Below are positions 1 to 8,954 of a DNA stretch of 64,000 nucleotides, one piece after another. Both the position numbers and the translations under genes were made by a program. Origin of the DNA: Clostridia bacterium (GTDB lineage: Bacteria; Bacillota; Clostridia; Peptostreptococcales; Anaerovoracaceae); contig CABJAP010000001.1 in assembly GCA_902363595.1 (NCBI GenBank), forward strand, positions 62,001 to 126,000. Reading direction: 5' to 3'. The stretch's first letter is position 1, and the number at the start of each line of letters is the position of its first letter. Under the pieces are notes generated by a model. That model was not told the origin of the DNA. It did not search any database and worked only from the letters and a program-made list of their open reading frames with translations.

Positions 1-1629
1 GTGTGGGTCGGCTGGCAATCTGCAGAGGCCACTGTGCGCGGCGCCGTGGCCGCAATCTATACCACATGTCCGGAAAACAAGGAAGGGACATATTTAACTT
101 ATGCACCGGATATGTTAATCGGAGCGGACGGGGAAAATAATTTTGAAGATATTCCTGCGGTATTTATCAGCCGGCAGGATGGTGCCTGGCTCAAAGACCA
201 GCTGAAAGATTCGCCGGAAACGAGCATTGCTTTGGAAAGTAAAGTACAGGTGACGTTAGCAAAAGAAGGCGGTATCGGATACAATGTCATTGCAGAAATT
301 CCTGGGAAAAGAAGTGATAAAGTCATTCTTCTGGCTGCTCACCAGGATGCACATTTAAAAAGTGCGGCAGATGATACCGGAGCAGCAGCAACTGTAATGA
401 CAATCGCCAAGGCAATGATAATGTCCGGATATGAACCGGAGGCTACGATCAGGCTCCTGTTTACGTCTTCAGAAGAATACGGCAAGATCAATACTGTGTA
501 CGATTGGCAGCATGGTGCAGTTGAAGCCATGATAGCCCATCCGGAGTGGAGGGACGAAACGGTAATCGTCCTCAATTATGAGGTGATGCCGGAAAAAGGC
601 GCAGTGACTATGTTCCGAGGAGTGCCTGAAGTAATGACACTTGTAGAAAAATGTGCGGAAGGAATGAAGGGTGAACATTACCCTGCTGCTGTTCAAACTC
701 TGGAAATGCTCATTTCGATTGCAGATGAGTGGACCTTTTGCGCGCATGGAATCCCTTGCCTTTCTGTGACTTCTATGCGGGAGGATTATCTGGGCCGATA
801 CCATACGAATTACGACTGCGTAGAAAATCTTGATTATAAAGCCATGGGTCAGATCGCCAACGCCAGCTTCGATCTCATAACTGCCTTTGATGAGGGGCTG
901 ATTGATTTCAGTCTGGAAAGAAGAGTTGCAGATTTTGATGCCTGGTACAGCGACCCGGCGACTTCCTCACTGGAAAAGGAAGTTCAAATGGGCATGTCGA
1001 AAGAGGAATTTGAAAAAATCGATGTGGAGCCTTTGCTTGTGGAGAAAGTCGATCAGGCTTTAACAGCATGGACCGCTTCTGTTGAAAAATTCAATACCGC
1101 TAAAGGGGATATTGCAAACATAACAGAAGCAAACCACAAGTTGATTCAGTATAACAAGCATGTTCTGAGCAGCTGCATCGCATCGAGCGTGGGACAAAAT
1201 ACCATCTATCCCTATATGCAGACCCAATCAGATGCCGCAGCTCTCAAAATGGCAATTGAGGAACTTGACAAAGACAGGCCGGAGAAGGAATCTGTTTTGG
1301 CTGCCCTCGATAAAGTCAATCTGGATCTCTTTGGATGGGTGCCGCTTACAAAGTTTATCAACTGGTTCAGTCTTGAAACGTGCAGAAGGATGTTTGAGCT
1401 TTACAAACCCATGGAAGGAACCTGGGGGTATTACGGCAAACTCTCGCCTATGCCGGATATCTATGAAGAATATATCGAGGTGAGAGATTCACAATCGCCG
1501 GATTACAAAAAAATCAAAGCAGCGATGATCGAGCATTATCAGTTTCTTACAAAAGAACTCGCCCTTAGATTGGATAAAACAGCAGAAGATATGAATAAAG
1601 CAGCAAAGCTGCTGGATGATATTAGATAG
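1..1629 (+). CDS. M28-family zinc metallopeptidase, 5' end cut by the window
   Basis: The protein resembles M28 aminopeptidases, which use two zinc ions to remove N-terminal residues from peptides. The metal-binding pattern is visible: HQDAH at residues 114-118, DD at 124-125 and EE in TSSEEYG near 156. An N-terminal stretch (about residues 30-75) fits the end of a PA-type insert. The reading frame is open from the first base, so the GTG there is probably an internal codon and the true start lies upstream. The C-terminal 200 residues are mostly helical and not recognised. The gene is followed 10 bases later by an MFS transporter, which suggests an operon for uptake and use of a peptide-like compound. 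The substrate is unknown. Confidence 0.75.
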   Translation: MWVGWQSAEATVRGAVAAIYTTCPENKEGTYLTYAPDMLIGADGENNFEDIPAVFISRQDGAWLKDQLKDSPETSIALESKVQVTLAKEGGIGYNVIAEIPGKRSDKVILLAAHQDAHLKSAADDTGAAATVMTIAKAMIMSGYEPEATIRLLFTSSEEYGKINTVYDWQHGAVEAMIAHPEWRDETVIVLNYEVMPEKGAVTMFRGVPEVMTLVEKCAEGMKGEHYPAAVQTLEMLISIADEWTFCAHGIPCLSVTSMREDYLGRYHTNYDCVENLDYKAMGQIANASFDLITAFDEGLIDFSLERRVADFDAWYSDPATSSLEKEVQMGMSKEEFEKIDVEPLLVEKVDQALTAWTASVEKFNTAKGDIANITEANHKLIQYNKHVLSSCIASSVGQNTIYPYMQTQSDAAALKMAIEELDKDRPEKESVLAALDKVNLDLFGWVPLTKFINWFSLETCRRMFELYKPMEGTWGYYGKLSPMPDIYEEYIEVRDSQSPDYKKIKAAMIEHYQFLTKELALRLDKTAEDMNKAAKLLDDIR

Positions 1630-1639
1630 AGGTGAAATT

Positions 1640-2887
1640 TTGGATATTAGAAAAAACGCCAGAGGATGGGCCATCGTAGCAGTGTCATTTTTGATCCTGA
1701 TGTTCATATTCGCGACCTGTATAAGCTGCATGGGGGTGTATGTAAAGCCTGTATCCGAGGATTTGGGAATCCCCAGAACTTCCTTTACACTTACCATTAC
1801 CATACAAGCTTTTGCCATGATGCTTTCCTCTATGCTGGCAGGAAAGATGCTGGAAACGTATAATATGAAACGTTTGATGATGGCTGGAACAACAGCAAGC
1901 GCCGTATGTATGTTTATCTTTTCGGTTGCTCCTTCCATTACATACTTTTATCTGGCTGGCATACTTATGGGAGTATCGGTTGCCTTTACATGCAACATTC
2001 CCATTTCAATCCTTATAAAAAACTGGTTTGATGAAAAAAAAGAAGGCTTTGCCTTGGGGATTGCATTTGTGGGCAGCGGCGCCGGGGCAATGGTTTTAAA
2101 TCCGCTGTATACGTTCATAATTAACAGCTACGGATGGAGAGCCTCTTATTTTACAGCAGGAGCTTTTATGCTGGTGGTACTTATCCCCTTGATCGGGTTC
2201 ATTGTTGTAAAAAGTCCGGAAGAATTAAAATATACAAATGGTACTAAAACATTCACATCGGAAGAGAATCCTGCAAAGCAAATCAGAGAGGATGATTTTA
2301 CCCTGTCAGACGCCTTAAAACAACCTCAGACCTGGGCCGTATATATCGGGTACACAATTCTAACCTTGGCCAGTATGGCCTTACTGAATCATGGTATTCC
2401 TTTTATGACCGATTATGGAATGCCGTCGTCTGTTGCGGCAGCAGTGATTTCGATCAGTTCCGCTGCGTTGATTCTTGGAAAAGTCATTTCCGGCGCATTG
2501 TATGACAAGTATGGCGTACGCAGGGTTACCATATTTGAAATGATTGTCGTTACGTTATGTATTACTGGTTTTTGGATTAATGGAATGATCGACTCGATGG
2601 CAATGATTGTGTTATTTGTTGTTTTATACGGAATTGGAATCCCGGTGGCAACGCTGTCTATGCCTTTGATCCTGCCGATTATGTATGGGAAATCTAATTT
2701 TGGCTCCATAATGGGAATGTTCAGTACAGCTTCCGGTTTGGGCGGGATGCTGCAGGTTATTATCAGCCTGATCTATGATTCCACCGGGAGCTATTACCCG
2801 GCATGGATTATTCTGAGCGTGCTGTGTCTGCTCAATGTGGTAATCTTCGCAGCTTATGCAAAGTCGCTGAGAAAACATGCAATCTGA
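1640..2887 (+). CDS. MFS transporter (12 TM)
   Basis: This is a major facilitator superfamily permease of about 416 residues with roughly 12 hydrophobic segments and a central cytoplasmic loop (EENPAKQIREDDF) between the two halves. The TTG at 1640 is chosen as start because AGAGGTG lies just upstream at about 1628-1634; an ATG at 1616 would overlap the end of the peptidase and has no ribosome binding site. The gene sits 10 bases after the M28 peptidase and is probably co-transcribed with it. It would import the peptidase's substrate or export a product. No residue visible here fixes the substrate. Confidence 0.8.
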   Translation: MDIRKNARGWAIVAVSFLILMFIFATCISCMGVYVKPVSEDLGIPRTSFTLTITIQAFAMMLSSMLAGKMLETYNMKRLMMAGTTASAVCMFIFSVAPSITYFYLAGILMGVSVAFTCNIPISILIKNWFDEKKEGFALGIAFVGSGAGAMVLNPLYTFIINSYGWRASYFTAGAFMLVVLIPLIGFIVVKSPEELKYTNGTKTFTSEENPAKQIREDDFTLSDALKQPQTWAVYIGYTILTLASMALLNHGIPFMTDYGMPSSVAAAVISISSAALILGKVISGALYDKYGVRRVTIFEMIVVTLCITGFWINGMIDSMAMIVLFVVLYGIGIPVATLSMPLILPIMYGKSNFGSIMGMFSTASGLGGMLQVIISLIYDSTGSYYPAWIILSVLCLLNVVIFAAYAKSLRKHAI

Positions 2888-2964
2888 CCCCGCGGGAATC
2901 CAGGCAGGGAGTTTTTTTCAGGAACGAATGGAATAACTTGTCTGTGGCGCCACAAGACGAAGAT

Positions 2965-3147
2965 TAAGAGTTTGGTTCAACAATTGAGGAAAACAACTCA
3001 TTTGTTGAGTTAAAACACAGGCTTGTAGGCTGTCCAAATGGAAAACACCTCTTATATTAAAGCCTTTGTCAGGAATTGTAGCCTGTAGGCACTGGAAAAG
3101 TCTCAACAACAAGCAAAAAATAATACATTGTTGAACCAATTCTCTTA
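2965..3147. repeat. 183-bp element with imperfect terminal inverted repeats
   Basis: The 322-base gap between the MFS gene and the HPt fragment contains a long inverted repeat. TTGGTTCAACAAT at 2972-2984 is the exact reverse complement of 3127-3139. The match continues outward as TAAGAG (2965-2970) against CTCTTA (3142-3147), with a one-base length difference. A smaller hairpin, AACTCA/TGAGTT, lies just inside the left arm. No convincing gene lies between the arms. It could be a MITE-like remnant or a structured RNA. Confidence 0.45.
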
Positions 3148-3209
3148 TTCGACAATTTTCGACACCACTCTCGGCAGGGCTGTCCCAATTGCTCATTTTC
3201 ATGGAAAGG

Positions 3210-3476
3210 TTAAAGCAGATAAAAGAAGCTTCGGAAGAAGGAAAATAAAGAACTTCTCAGACCGAGGTTGCCGGCCATACCCTTTAATGTATGGGCCGCG
3301 TCAAAAGCGGCTTGGTAGTCGCCGGCCTGTAATGCATGGTCCAGTTTATGTAGATTCTCATCCCGTGGCAGCATGGCGAGTATTCGTAAATACATCTGTT
3401 CATTGCCCATAAATCGGGACATTGTGGTTTCATAGTCCGCACCGTATTTCTTAAAGATTTCTTTCAGAACTGCCAT
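3210..3476 (-). pseudogene. Truncated HPt phosphotransfer domain gene
   Basis: The N-terminal 70 residues match an HPt domain, including the phospho-acceptor region AAHTLKGMAGNLGL. The natural protein would be about 110-120 residues, but here the frame runs into an unrelated serine/phenylalanine-rich tail (after about position 3260) and ends at 88 residues. The last helix of the four-helix bundle is therefore missing. It lies four bases downstream of the hybrid histidine kinase, the normal place for a dedicated HPt partner. The truncated product may be non-functional, although the histidine itself is retained. Confidence 0.6.
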
Positions 3477-3479
3477 TTT

Positions 3480-6400
3480 CTATTCCTCCTCCTTGCCCAA
3501 AATAAAATCGTAGAGGACCTGATACAGCCGCACCGGCTCAATGGGTTTGGTCAAATGCGCGTTCATACCGGCCGCCTTGCTCTTTTCCATGTCGTCGTCA
3601 AACGCGTTGGCGGTCATGGCGATAATGGGGATGGTTTTAGCGTCGGCATTGCTCATGTGGCGGATATTATTGGCTGTCGTCAGCCCATCCATCTGCGGCA
3701 TCCGGATGTCCATCAAAATGGCGTCATAAAAGCCCGCCTCAGTTTTGCTGAACAGCTCAATTGCCCGCAGTCCGTTTTCCGCAGTATCCACGGTAATGCC
3801 TTTGCTCTCAAGCAGGGCCACAGCCACTTCGGTGTTGATGGCGTTATCTTCGACCAAAAGAATCCGGCACCCGGTAAAATCAAAGACCGCAGGCTTATTC
3901 CCTGCACTGATTTCCTCTTTTTCGCCCAGTGCCTTGGAGAAGGCGGAGATCAGGGAGGACTTGAACATGGGCTTGCTCATCAGCAGATTGACGCCCGCCA
4001 ACGTGGCCTCGTGCTCGATGGAAGCCCAGTCGTAGGCCGTCATTATAATGATGGTGACCTCGGGCCCCACGATGGCCCGGATGCGCCGGGCAGTCTCGAT
4101 GCCGTCGATATCCGGCATCTTCCAGTCAATGAGGATCATATCGTAATGTTTTCCTTTGTCCCACATCCACTGTACCCGTTCGATGGCCTTACGTCCGCTG
4201 TCCACCCATTCGGCGGTGATCCCCATCTCCTTGAGCGTGGCCATGGAGCTTTCGCATACCGCCAAGTCGTCGTCCACCACCAGAGTCTTCAGAGCAGAAA
4301 AATTGGGGAGCGCCTTTTTCCTGTTGTGGCGAGGCAGCTCATCCTCCGTGACGCCCAGCTGCACATCCACCGTGAACTCAGACCCAATGCCTTTTATGGA
4401 GCGTACTGTGATTTTGCCGCCCATCATATCGATGATGTTTTTCGAGATGGACAGGCCAAGACCAGTACCGCCGTACTTGGCGGTGGTACCGATGGATTCC
4501 TGGGAGAAGGGCTCAAACAGGTGAAGGAGAAAGCCGTCACTGATGCCTACGCCCGTATCGTTGACGATAAAGCGCAGCGTGGCGCCGTTCTTGCTCTTCC
4601 TGTGCAGCGCAGCCGAGAAGGTGACCTTGCCGCCCTTGCCAGTAAATTTAATGGCGTTGGACAGGATATTGAGCAGCACTTGCTGCAGTTTCATGGCGTC
4701 CCCAATATAAAAATCGTCCAGAGTGGGATCTACAATGCACTCGTATTCCATGCCCTTTGCCGCCGCCTGGCTGTAGCAAATGGCGTTGAGGCCGTTTATA
4801 AAGTCTTCTGTGGGGATTTTTTCATTTTTGAGCAGCATTTTTCCGCTCTCGATTCGGCTCATGTCCAGAATATCGTTGATGAGGGAGAGCAGGAATCGGG
4901 AGGAGATGCCAATCTTTGAGATGCACTCGGCCACTCGCTCGTCGTCTCCGACGGCTTGGGCGGCGATGGCGCTCATTCCGATGATAGCATTCATGGGAGT
5001 GCGGATCTCATGGCTCATACGGGAGAGGAAGTCCGTTTTCGCCGCGTTGGCCTGCTCCGCTGCGGCAAGGGCGGCAGCCAGCGCCTCCTTTTGCTGCTGT
5101 TCCTGCCGGACGATGTTCGTCACATCGGCTCGGGTCATGCACACCCGTCCCAGCTCCTCGCCGATATAGAAAACTTGGAATCGTTTGACCCGTCTTTGGC
5201 CGTCTTGCCGCAGCTCCAGCACGAAGGTGTAGGAGCTTTGCCGGGCAAGCTCCCGCCGCATGTACGCAGGGTCCAGCTTCTCCAAAAATTCCTGCTGCTC
5301 CGCCTCATCCATACAGCGGGCCGCCACCTTTCGGATTTCCTCCTGAAAGTCCCCTTCCAGAGGGACGGTGGGACTCCACTCACTGCCACAGACCACCAGA
5401 CGGTAGGCGCCGCTTGCCAGGTCGATCTCCGTAATGACGTCGTAATCCAGGCTGGAGACCCGCTCCAGCATCCGTTCCAGCATTCTCTGCTCCGTCACAT
5501 CAAGGGTGTAGAAAAAGGCGATGACATCGCCGCTTTCCGGGTTGGTATGCAAGCGGAAGCTGGTGCTGCATAAAAAGACGCCGCCGTTCTTCTTTTTGCG
5601 GAGAAATTCAAAGTGGTAATCGGCTTTTCCATTGGAAAAATCGTTTAACACACAAGTCCGGTTAAGCACGGTGCGAATGTAATGACCATATTCGGGGTCC
5701 ACGGCGGATTCAGCCAGCCGTTCCACGGCAGCCCCATAGGAATCCCCCCGCCGGAAGAGTGCCAGGCCTGTGGTGGCCTGGTAGCTCTCCACATAGTCTA
5801 GGGTGATGTTGAGCCGCCCTTGAATGCTCCCCTTCGCCGAGGCAGTCTGGGCAAAATAGGCCATCTCCTTCTCGTAGAGCTCCCTGACCCGCGCCTGTAC
5901 CTGCTTTTCCTCTGTAATATCCACAAAGACGCCATAGAAATATTGATTTCCGTCGTCCTCTGTGAGCCGCTGGGCCTTTAGGGATATCCATTTGACGCTT
6001 CCGTCCCTGCAGATCAGCCGGTGCTCGTCCTGAATTGTACAGCCGCGATCCCGGTCCAGCTCCAGCCTAGCCTGCACAGAACCCAGATCCTCCGGGTGGA
6101 CCACCTTTGACATCCGGTTTCCCAGAGCGGCAAATTCCTCTCTGGTATAACCCAGGAACTTGTAAAGGCCGTCGTTGGCGCTTACAACGGAAAATCCTTC
6201 GTCATACTGGCAGCGGAATACTGCGCCGGGGACGTTATTGTACAGGTGCATGACCTCTGCCTGGGCCATTTTCTGTGCGGTGATGTCAATGCACACCGAT
6301 ATAATGGCCGGCTTGCCGTTTTCCGCCGTGATTTGGCGCCCCATATCATGGACCCAGATGTAGGAGCCGTCCTGCTTCTTCATGCGGTATTCCACCACAT

Positions 6401-7067
6401 ATTGGCCGCCCCCGGCCATCTGACTGTCTACCTCGGCGTCCACCATGGCCCGGTCGTCCGGGTGCATGCAGTTTGTGACCAGCCCCCTGATGTCGGCGAC
6501 AAAATCCGCCTCGTCCGCATAGCCAAGATGCTCCAACATTCGATTGTTGACGAAATAGAAGGGGAAGCCCTCTTCTATATACCCGCCCATCATGCCTCCG
6601 GGCAGGGAGTCGTTAAGCAGGTCCTGCCGCTGCTTGGCCATGTTTTCCATCACCAGGGTTTTAGGATAGTGCTCTTCGCCCCGTTGGCTGCTGCTGGGTT
6701 CGGAAAACCACAGGGTGCGCAGCCGCCAGGACTTTTGCCGCCGGACCAGAGTAAAGAATCCCCGCAGCCGCCAGCGATACTGGGTATTCTTGAGGATCAT
6801 TCCCACGGACAGGTTGCGGATGTCCGCATCGATCTCCTGCTCCTGAAAGAGCGTAAGCTCCACCGTGAAGGGTTCAGGAATCTCCTGAATGTCCCGGGCC
6901 AGATAATCCCTCATTTCTTGGGGGCTGTGGGCGAACTCGTCCTCCCCGGTGCCCACAAAGCAGAACTCATCGCCTAAAAAGGGATAGACCTCCTCGGCGT
7001 TTCTCCGTTCGAACCAGGCGCTGCAAAAAGCCTGAAACGTCTCCCAGGCAGTCATCATTTTTTTCAT
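3480..7067 (-). CDS. Hybrid sensor histidine kinase: SnoaL-like, PAS repeats, HisKA, HATPase, two receivers
   Basis: This is a soluble multidomain kinase of nearly 1200 residues with no clear membrane segment. In order it has an NTF2/SnoaL-like domain (about 1-140), at least two and probably three PAS domains (about 150-540), a HisKA domain with SHEIRTPMN near residue 685, a HATPase domain (NAIKF, DTGVGI, GTGLGLSI) and two receiver domains (phospho-Asp in LIDWKMPDIDG and LMDIRMPQMDG). The start at 7067 is chosen because GGAAAGG lies nine bases before it; ATGs at 7076 and 7094 are alternatives. The upstream EAL gene overlaps its 5' end by about 100 bases and the HPt remnant follows. A SnoaL-like domain is an uncommon sensory input. 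Confidence 0.85.
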   Translation of the reverse strand: MKKMMTAWETFQAFCSAWFERRNAEEVYPFLGDEFCFVGTGEDEFAHSPQEMRDYLARDIQEIPEPFTVELTLFQEQEIDADIRNLSVGMILKNTQYRWRLRGFFTLVRRQKSWRLRTLWFSEPSSSQRGEEHYPKTLVMENMAKQRQDLLNDSLPGGMMGGYIEEGFPFYFVNNRMLEHLGYADEADFVADIRGLVTNCMHPDDRAMVDAEVDSQMAGGGQYVVEYRMKKQDGSYIWVHDMGRQITAENGKPAIISVCIDITAQKMAQAEVMHLYNNVPGAVFRCQYDEGFSVVSANDGLYKFLGYTREEFAALGNRMSKVVHPEDLGSVQARLELDRDRGCTIQDEHRLICRDGSVKWISLKAQRLTEDDGNQYFYGVFVDITEEKQVQARVRELYEKEMAYFAQTASAKGSIQGRLNITLDYVESYQATTGLALFRRGDSYGAAVERLAESAVDPEYGHYIRTVLNRTCVLNDFSNGKADYHFEFLRKKKNGGVFLCSTSFRLHTNPESGDVIAFFYTLDVTEQRMLERMLERVSSLDYDVITEIDLASGAYRLVVCGSEWSPTVPLEGDFQEEIRKVAARCMDEAEQQEFLEKLDPAYMRRELARQSSYTFVLELRQDGQRRVKRFQVFYIGEELGRVCMTRADVTNIVRQEQQQKEALAAALAAAEQANAAKTDFLSRMSHEIRTPMNAIIGMSAIAAQAVGDDERVAECISKIGISSRFLLSLINDILDMSRIESGKMLLKNEKIPTEDFINGLNAICYSQAAAKGMEYECIVDPTLDDFYIGDAMKLQQVLLNILSNAIKFTGKGGKVTFSAALHRKSKNGATLRFIVNDTGVGISDGFLLHLFEPFSQESIGTTAKYGGTGLGLSISKNIIDMMGGKITVRSIKGIGSEFTVDVQLGVTEDELPRHNRKKALPNFSALKTLVVDDDLAVCESSMATLKEMGITAEWVDSGRKAIERVQWMWDKGKHYDMILIDWKMPDIDGIETARRIRAIVGPEVTIIIMTAYDWASIEHEATLAGVNLLMSKPMFKSSLISAFSKALGEKEEISAGNKPAVFDFTGCRILLVEDNAINTEVAVALLESKGITVDTAENGLRAIELFSKTEAGFYDAILMDIRMPQMDGLTTANNIRHMSNADAKTIPIIAMTANAFDDDMEKSKAAGMNAHLTKPIEPVRLYQVLYDFILGKEEE

Positions 7068-8679
7068 CGATTTCATCCTTTCCAAGACCAACAATGGTCT
7101 TACTCGCGCCGGTCGCCTCCAGTACCTTGAAGCAGTCAGAAAAAGTCCTGCGCACCTGAGTACGGTATTCCTCGTTCTCGTCGGCCACCAAAAGAAGCCT
7201 GCCCATGTGGTCCACAGAGCTGACAGACCGGCTGCTTTCCACGTCTGCGGAAGGGGCCTGCGCTGTCAAGACCGAAACAAAATTCTCCACAGGCATGGGT
7301 TTGGCAAAATAATACCCCTGAGCGTAGTCGCATCCATTGTTTTGAAGTCTCTCCAGCTGTTCTCGAGTCTCCACACCCTCCGCCACTACGCTCAATTTCA
7401 TCCAACGGGCCAGATCGACGATAAAGCGCAGGATGCCCAGGCCGGCAGGTTTTGTAATCTCCGTCTGGATAAACTTCATATCCAGTTTCAGCACGTCGAT
7501 GGGCATTTCCGTGAGCATATTCAGCGAAGAGTAGCCGCTGCCAAAATCGTCCATCTCGATGACGAAGCCCAGTCTGCGCAGAGCGCCCAAGGTTTCGATC
7601 AGCTGTCGGGAAGTATCCGTGTACGCGCTTTCCGTTATCTCCAGGTGCAGACGGGAAGGAGAGAGGCCGTACCGCTGTATGAGCCTCGTGAGAAGGTCCA
7701 CCAGGTCTGTGTTGTAAATATCCATCCGGGAGACGTTGACGGAAACGTTAACGCTGGGATAACCTTTCTCATCCCACGCCTGCATCAGGGCGCAGGCCCG
7801 CTCCCAGACATATTGGTCCAGCTTGGTGATAAAGCCGTTGCGTTCAAAGATGGGGATGAACTCCGCGGGCGACTGCAGGCCCCAGTCCGGATGATTCCAG
7901 CGCACCAGCGCCTCAGCTCCCGCCAGCCGGCCGTCCCGGATCTGGTACTTGGGCTGCAGGTAGACCTCGAACTGCCCCGTGGCCAGAGCCGTCTCCATGC
8001 CGTCCGTGATGGCCTGCCGGCGCAGCAGCGTGCTCCGCAGCTTGTCGTCGTAGAGGGCAAAGTGTTTGCCATACTTTCCCTTGATACTGTGCGCCGCCAG
8101 CAGCGCCCGGTCACACATCTGTTCTACGGAGATTTCCCGGTCCTCCACCGTGTAGATGCCGTATTTCATGATCACATTTTGATCGCCAAAGCCGCTGTTG
8201 ATCCTGCTGTCAGACTGGGTGAACATCTCGTCCGCATAGTCTTCACGGTGCTCCAGGAGGCAGGCAAACTGGTCTGCGTTCAGGCGGCCGCAGATTCCAC
8301 GCTCTCCTAGCCGCTGGCCGCAGAGCTCCGCCACTTGCCGCAGTAGGCGGTCCCCGGCGGCTATGCCGAAGGTGTCGTTGATCAGTTTGAAGTCCTCAAT
8401 GTCAGAACAGAGGATATCATATTTCACATCCGGGTTCCGAAACAAGATATCCCTGACCTGCTGGCAGAAATATTCCTTGCTGTACACCCCGGTGAGCCGG
8501 TCATACTGGAGCTGGTGGATGAGGGCGGAGGTCTCCCGCAGGCGGATGATACCGGCTGCCCGGTGTAAAATGACCTGGGCGCGGTAGGGCTTGGTGATAA
8601 AGTCAGTGGCCCCGTGGGAAAGCGCAGCCCGGTTAATTTCATTGTCTTCAACCACTAATATTTTTCTCTCTAATAACAT
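6967..8679 (-). CDS. Degenerate GGDEF/intact EAL protein with truncated receiver domains
   Basis: This is probably a cyclic-di-GMP phosphodiesterase. The EAL domain keeps the key motifs: EALVRW (near residue 256), LEITES, DDFGSGYSS, VAEGVET and QGYYFAKP. The GGDEF-type domain has NADQF in place of the signature, so cyclase activity is unlikely. The N-terminal receiver starts normally (ILVVEDNEINRA) but jumps directly to its last part (ALSHGATDFITKPYR), so the middle 70-80 residues with the phospho-acceptor Asp are absent. A second receiver begins near residue 490 (LLLVADENEEYR) and breaks off after about 30 residues, where the frame runs into the kinase gene. The open frame overlaps the kinase by about 100 bases. 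Confidence 0.8.
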   Translation of the reverse strand: MLLERKILVVEDNEINRAALSHGATDFITKPYRAQVILHRAAGIIRLRETSALIHQLQYDRLTGVYSKEYFCQQVRDILFRNPDVKYDILCSDIEDFKLINDTFGIAAGDRLLRQVAELCGQRLGERGICGRLNADQFACLLEHREDYADEMFTQSDSRINSGFGDQNVIMKYGIYTVEDREISVEQMCDRALLAAHSIKGKYGKHFALYDDKLRSTLLRRQAITDGMETALATGQFEVYLQPKYQIRDGRLAGAEALVRWNHPDWGLQSPAEFIPIFERNGFITKLDQYVWERACALMQAWDEKGYPSVNVSVNVSRMDIYNTDLVDLLTRLIQRYGLSPSRLHLEITESAYTDTSRQLIETLGALRRLGFVIEMDDFGSGYSSLNMLTEMPIDVLKLDMKFIQTEITKPAGLGILRFIVDLARWMKLSVVAEGVETREQLERLQNNGCDYAQGYYFAKPMPVENFVSVLTAQAPSADVESSRSVSSVDHMGRLLLVADENEEYRTQVRRTFSDCFKVLEATGASKTIVGLGKDEIDEKNDDCLGDVSGFLQRLVRTEKRRGGLSLFRR

Positions 8680-8749
8680 GATTCACACTCAATCCTTCAG
8701 GTTATCTACCTAATATATATACATAATATACATATTGCTCTGATTTCGG

Positions 8750-8886
8750 ATGACATATATTTGTCATTTTCAATGACATGATTTTCAATTTAAGACTATC
8801 GTATTATAGGATACTTCTTTTTTGGGTAAAATTCAAGGGATTAGTCATAATTGACAATGACATTTATGTGTCATTTATAATGACAC
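8750..8886. promoter_or_regulatory. TGACA/TGTCA operator cluster and promoter between divergent signalling genes
   Basis: The space between the EAL gene (minus) and the XRE regulator (plus) contains many copies of (A)TGACA in both orientations: 8750-8755, inverted at 8762-8767, again at 8773-8779, then a cluster at 8851-8886. AATGACA and TGTCATT form an inverted repeat lying in the spacer of a TTGACA (8851-8856)/TATAAT (8876-8881) pair, whose spacing is 19 bases. The layout suggests that the XRE protein binds here and controls both directions. Confidence 0.45.
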
Positions 8887-8954
8887 ATAATGTGAATTTT
8901 GTTGCAAACTTATTCATTTTACGATACACTGGTATAAAAAAGGAGGATGAGACT

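Noticed and set aside
3555..4919. Long open frame on the plus strand (about 450 codons) inside the kinase gene
   Set aside because: It is antisense to conserved HisKA, HATPase and receiver domains and has the low-complexity composition of a GC-rich shadow frame.
7207..8310. Long plus-strand open frame inside the EAL gene
   Set aside because: It is antisense to conserved EAL motifs, has no RBS and no recognisable domain.
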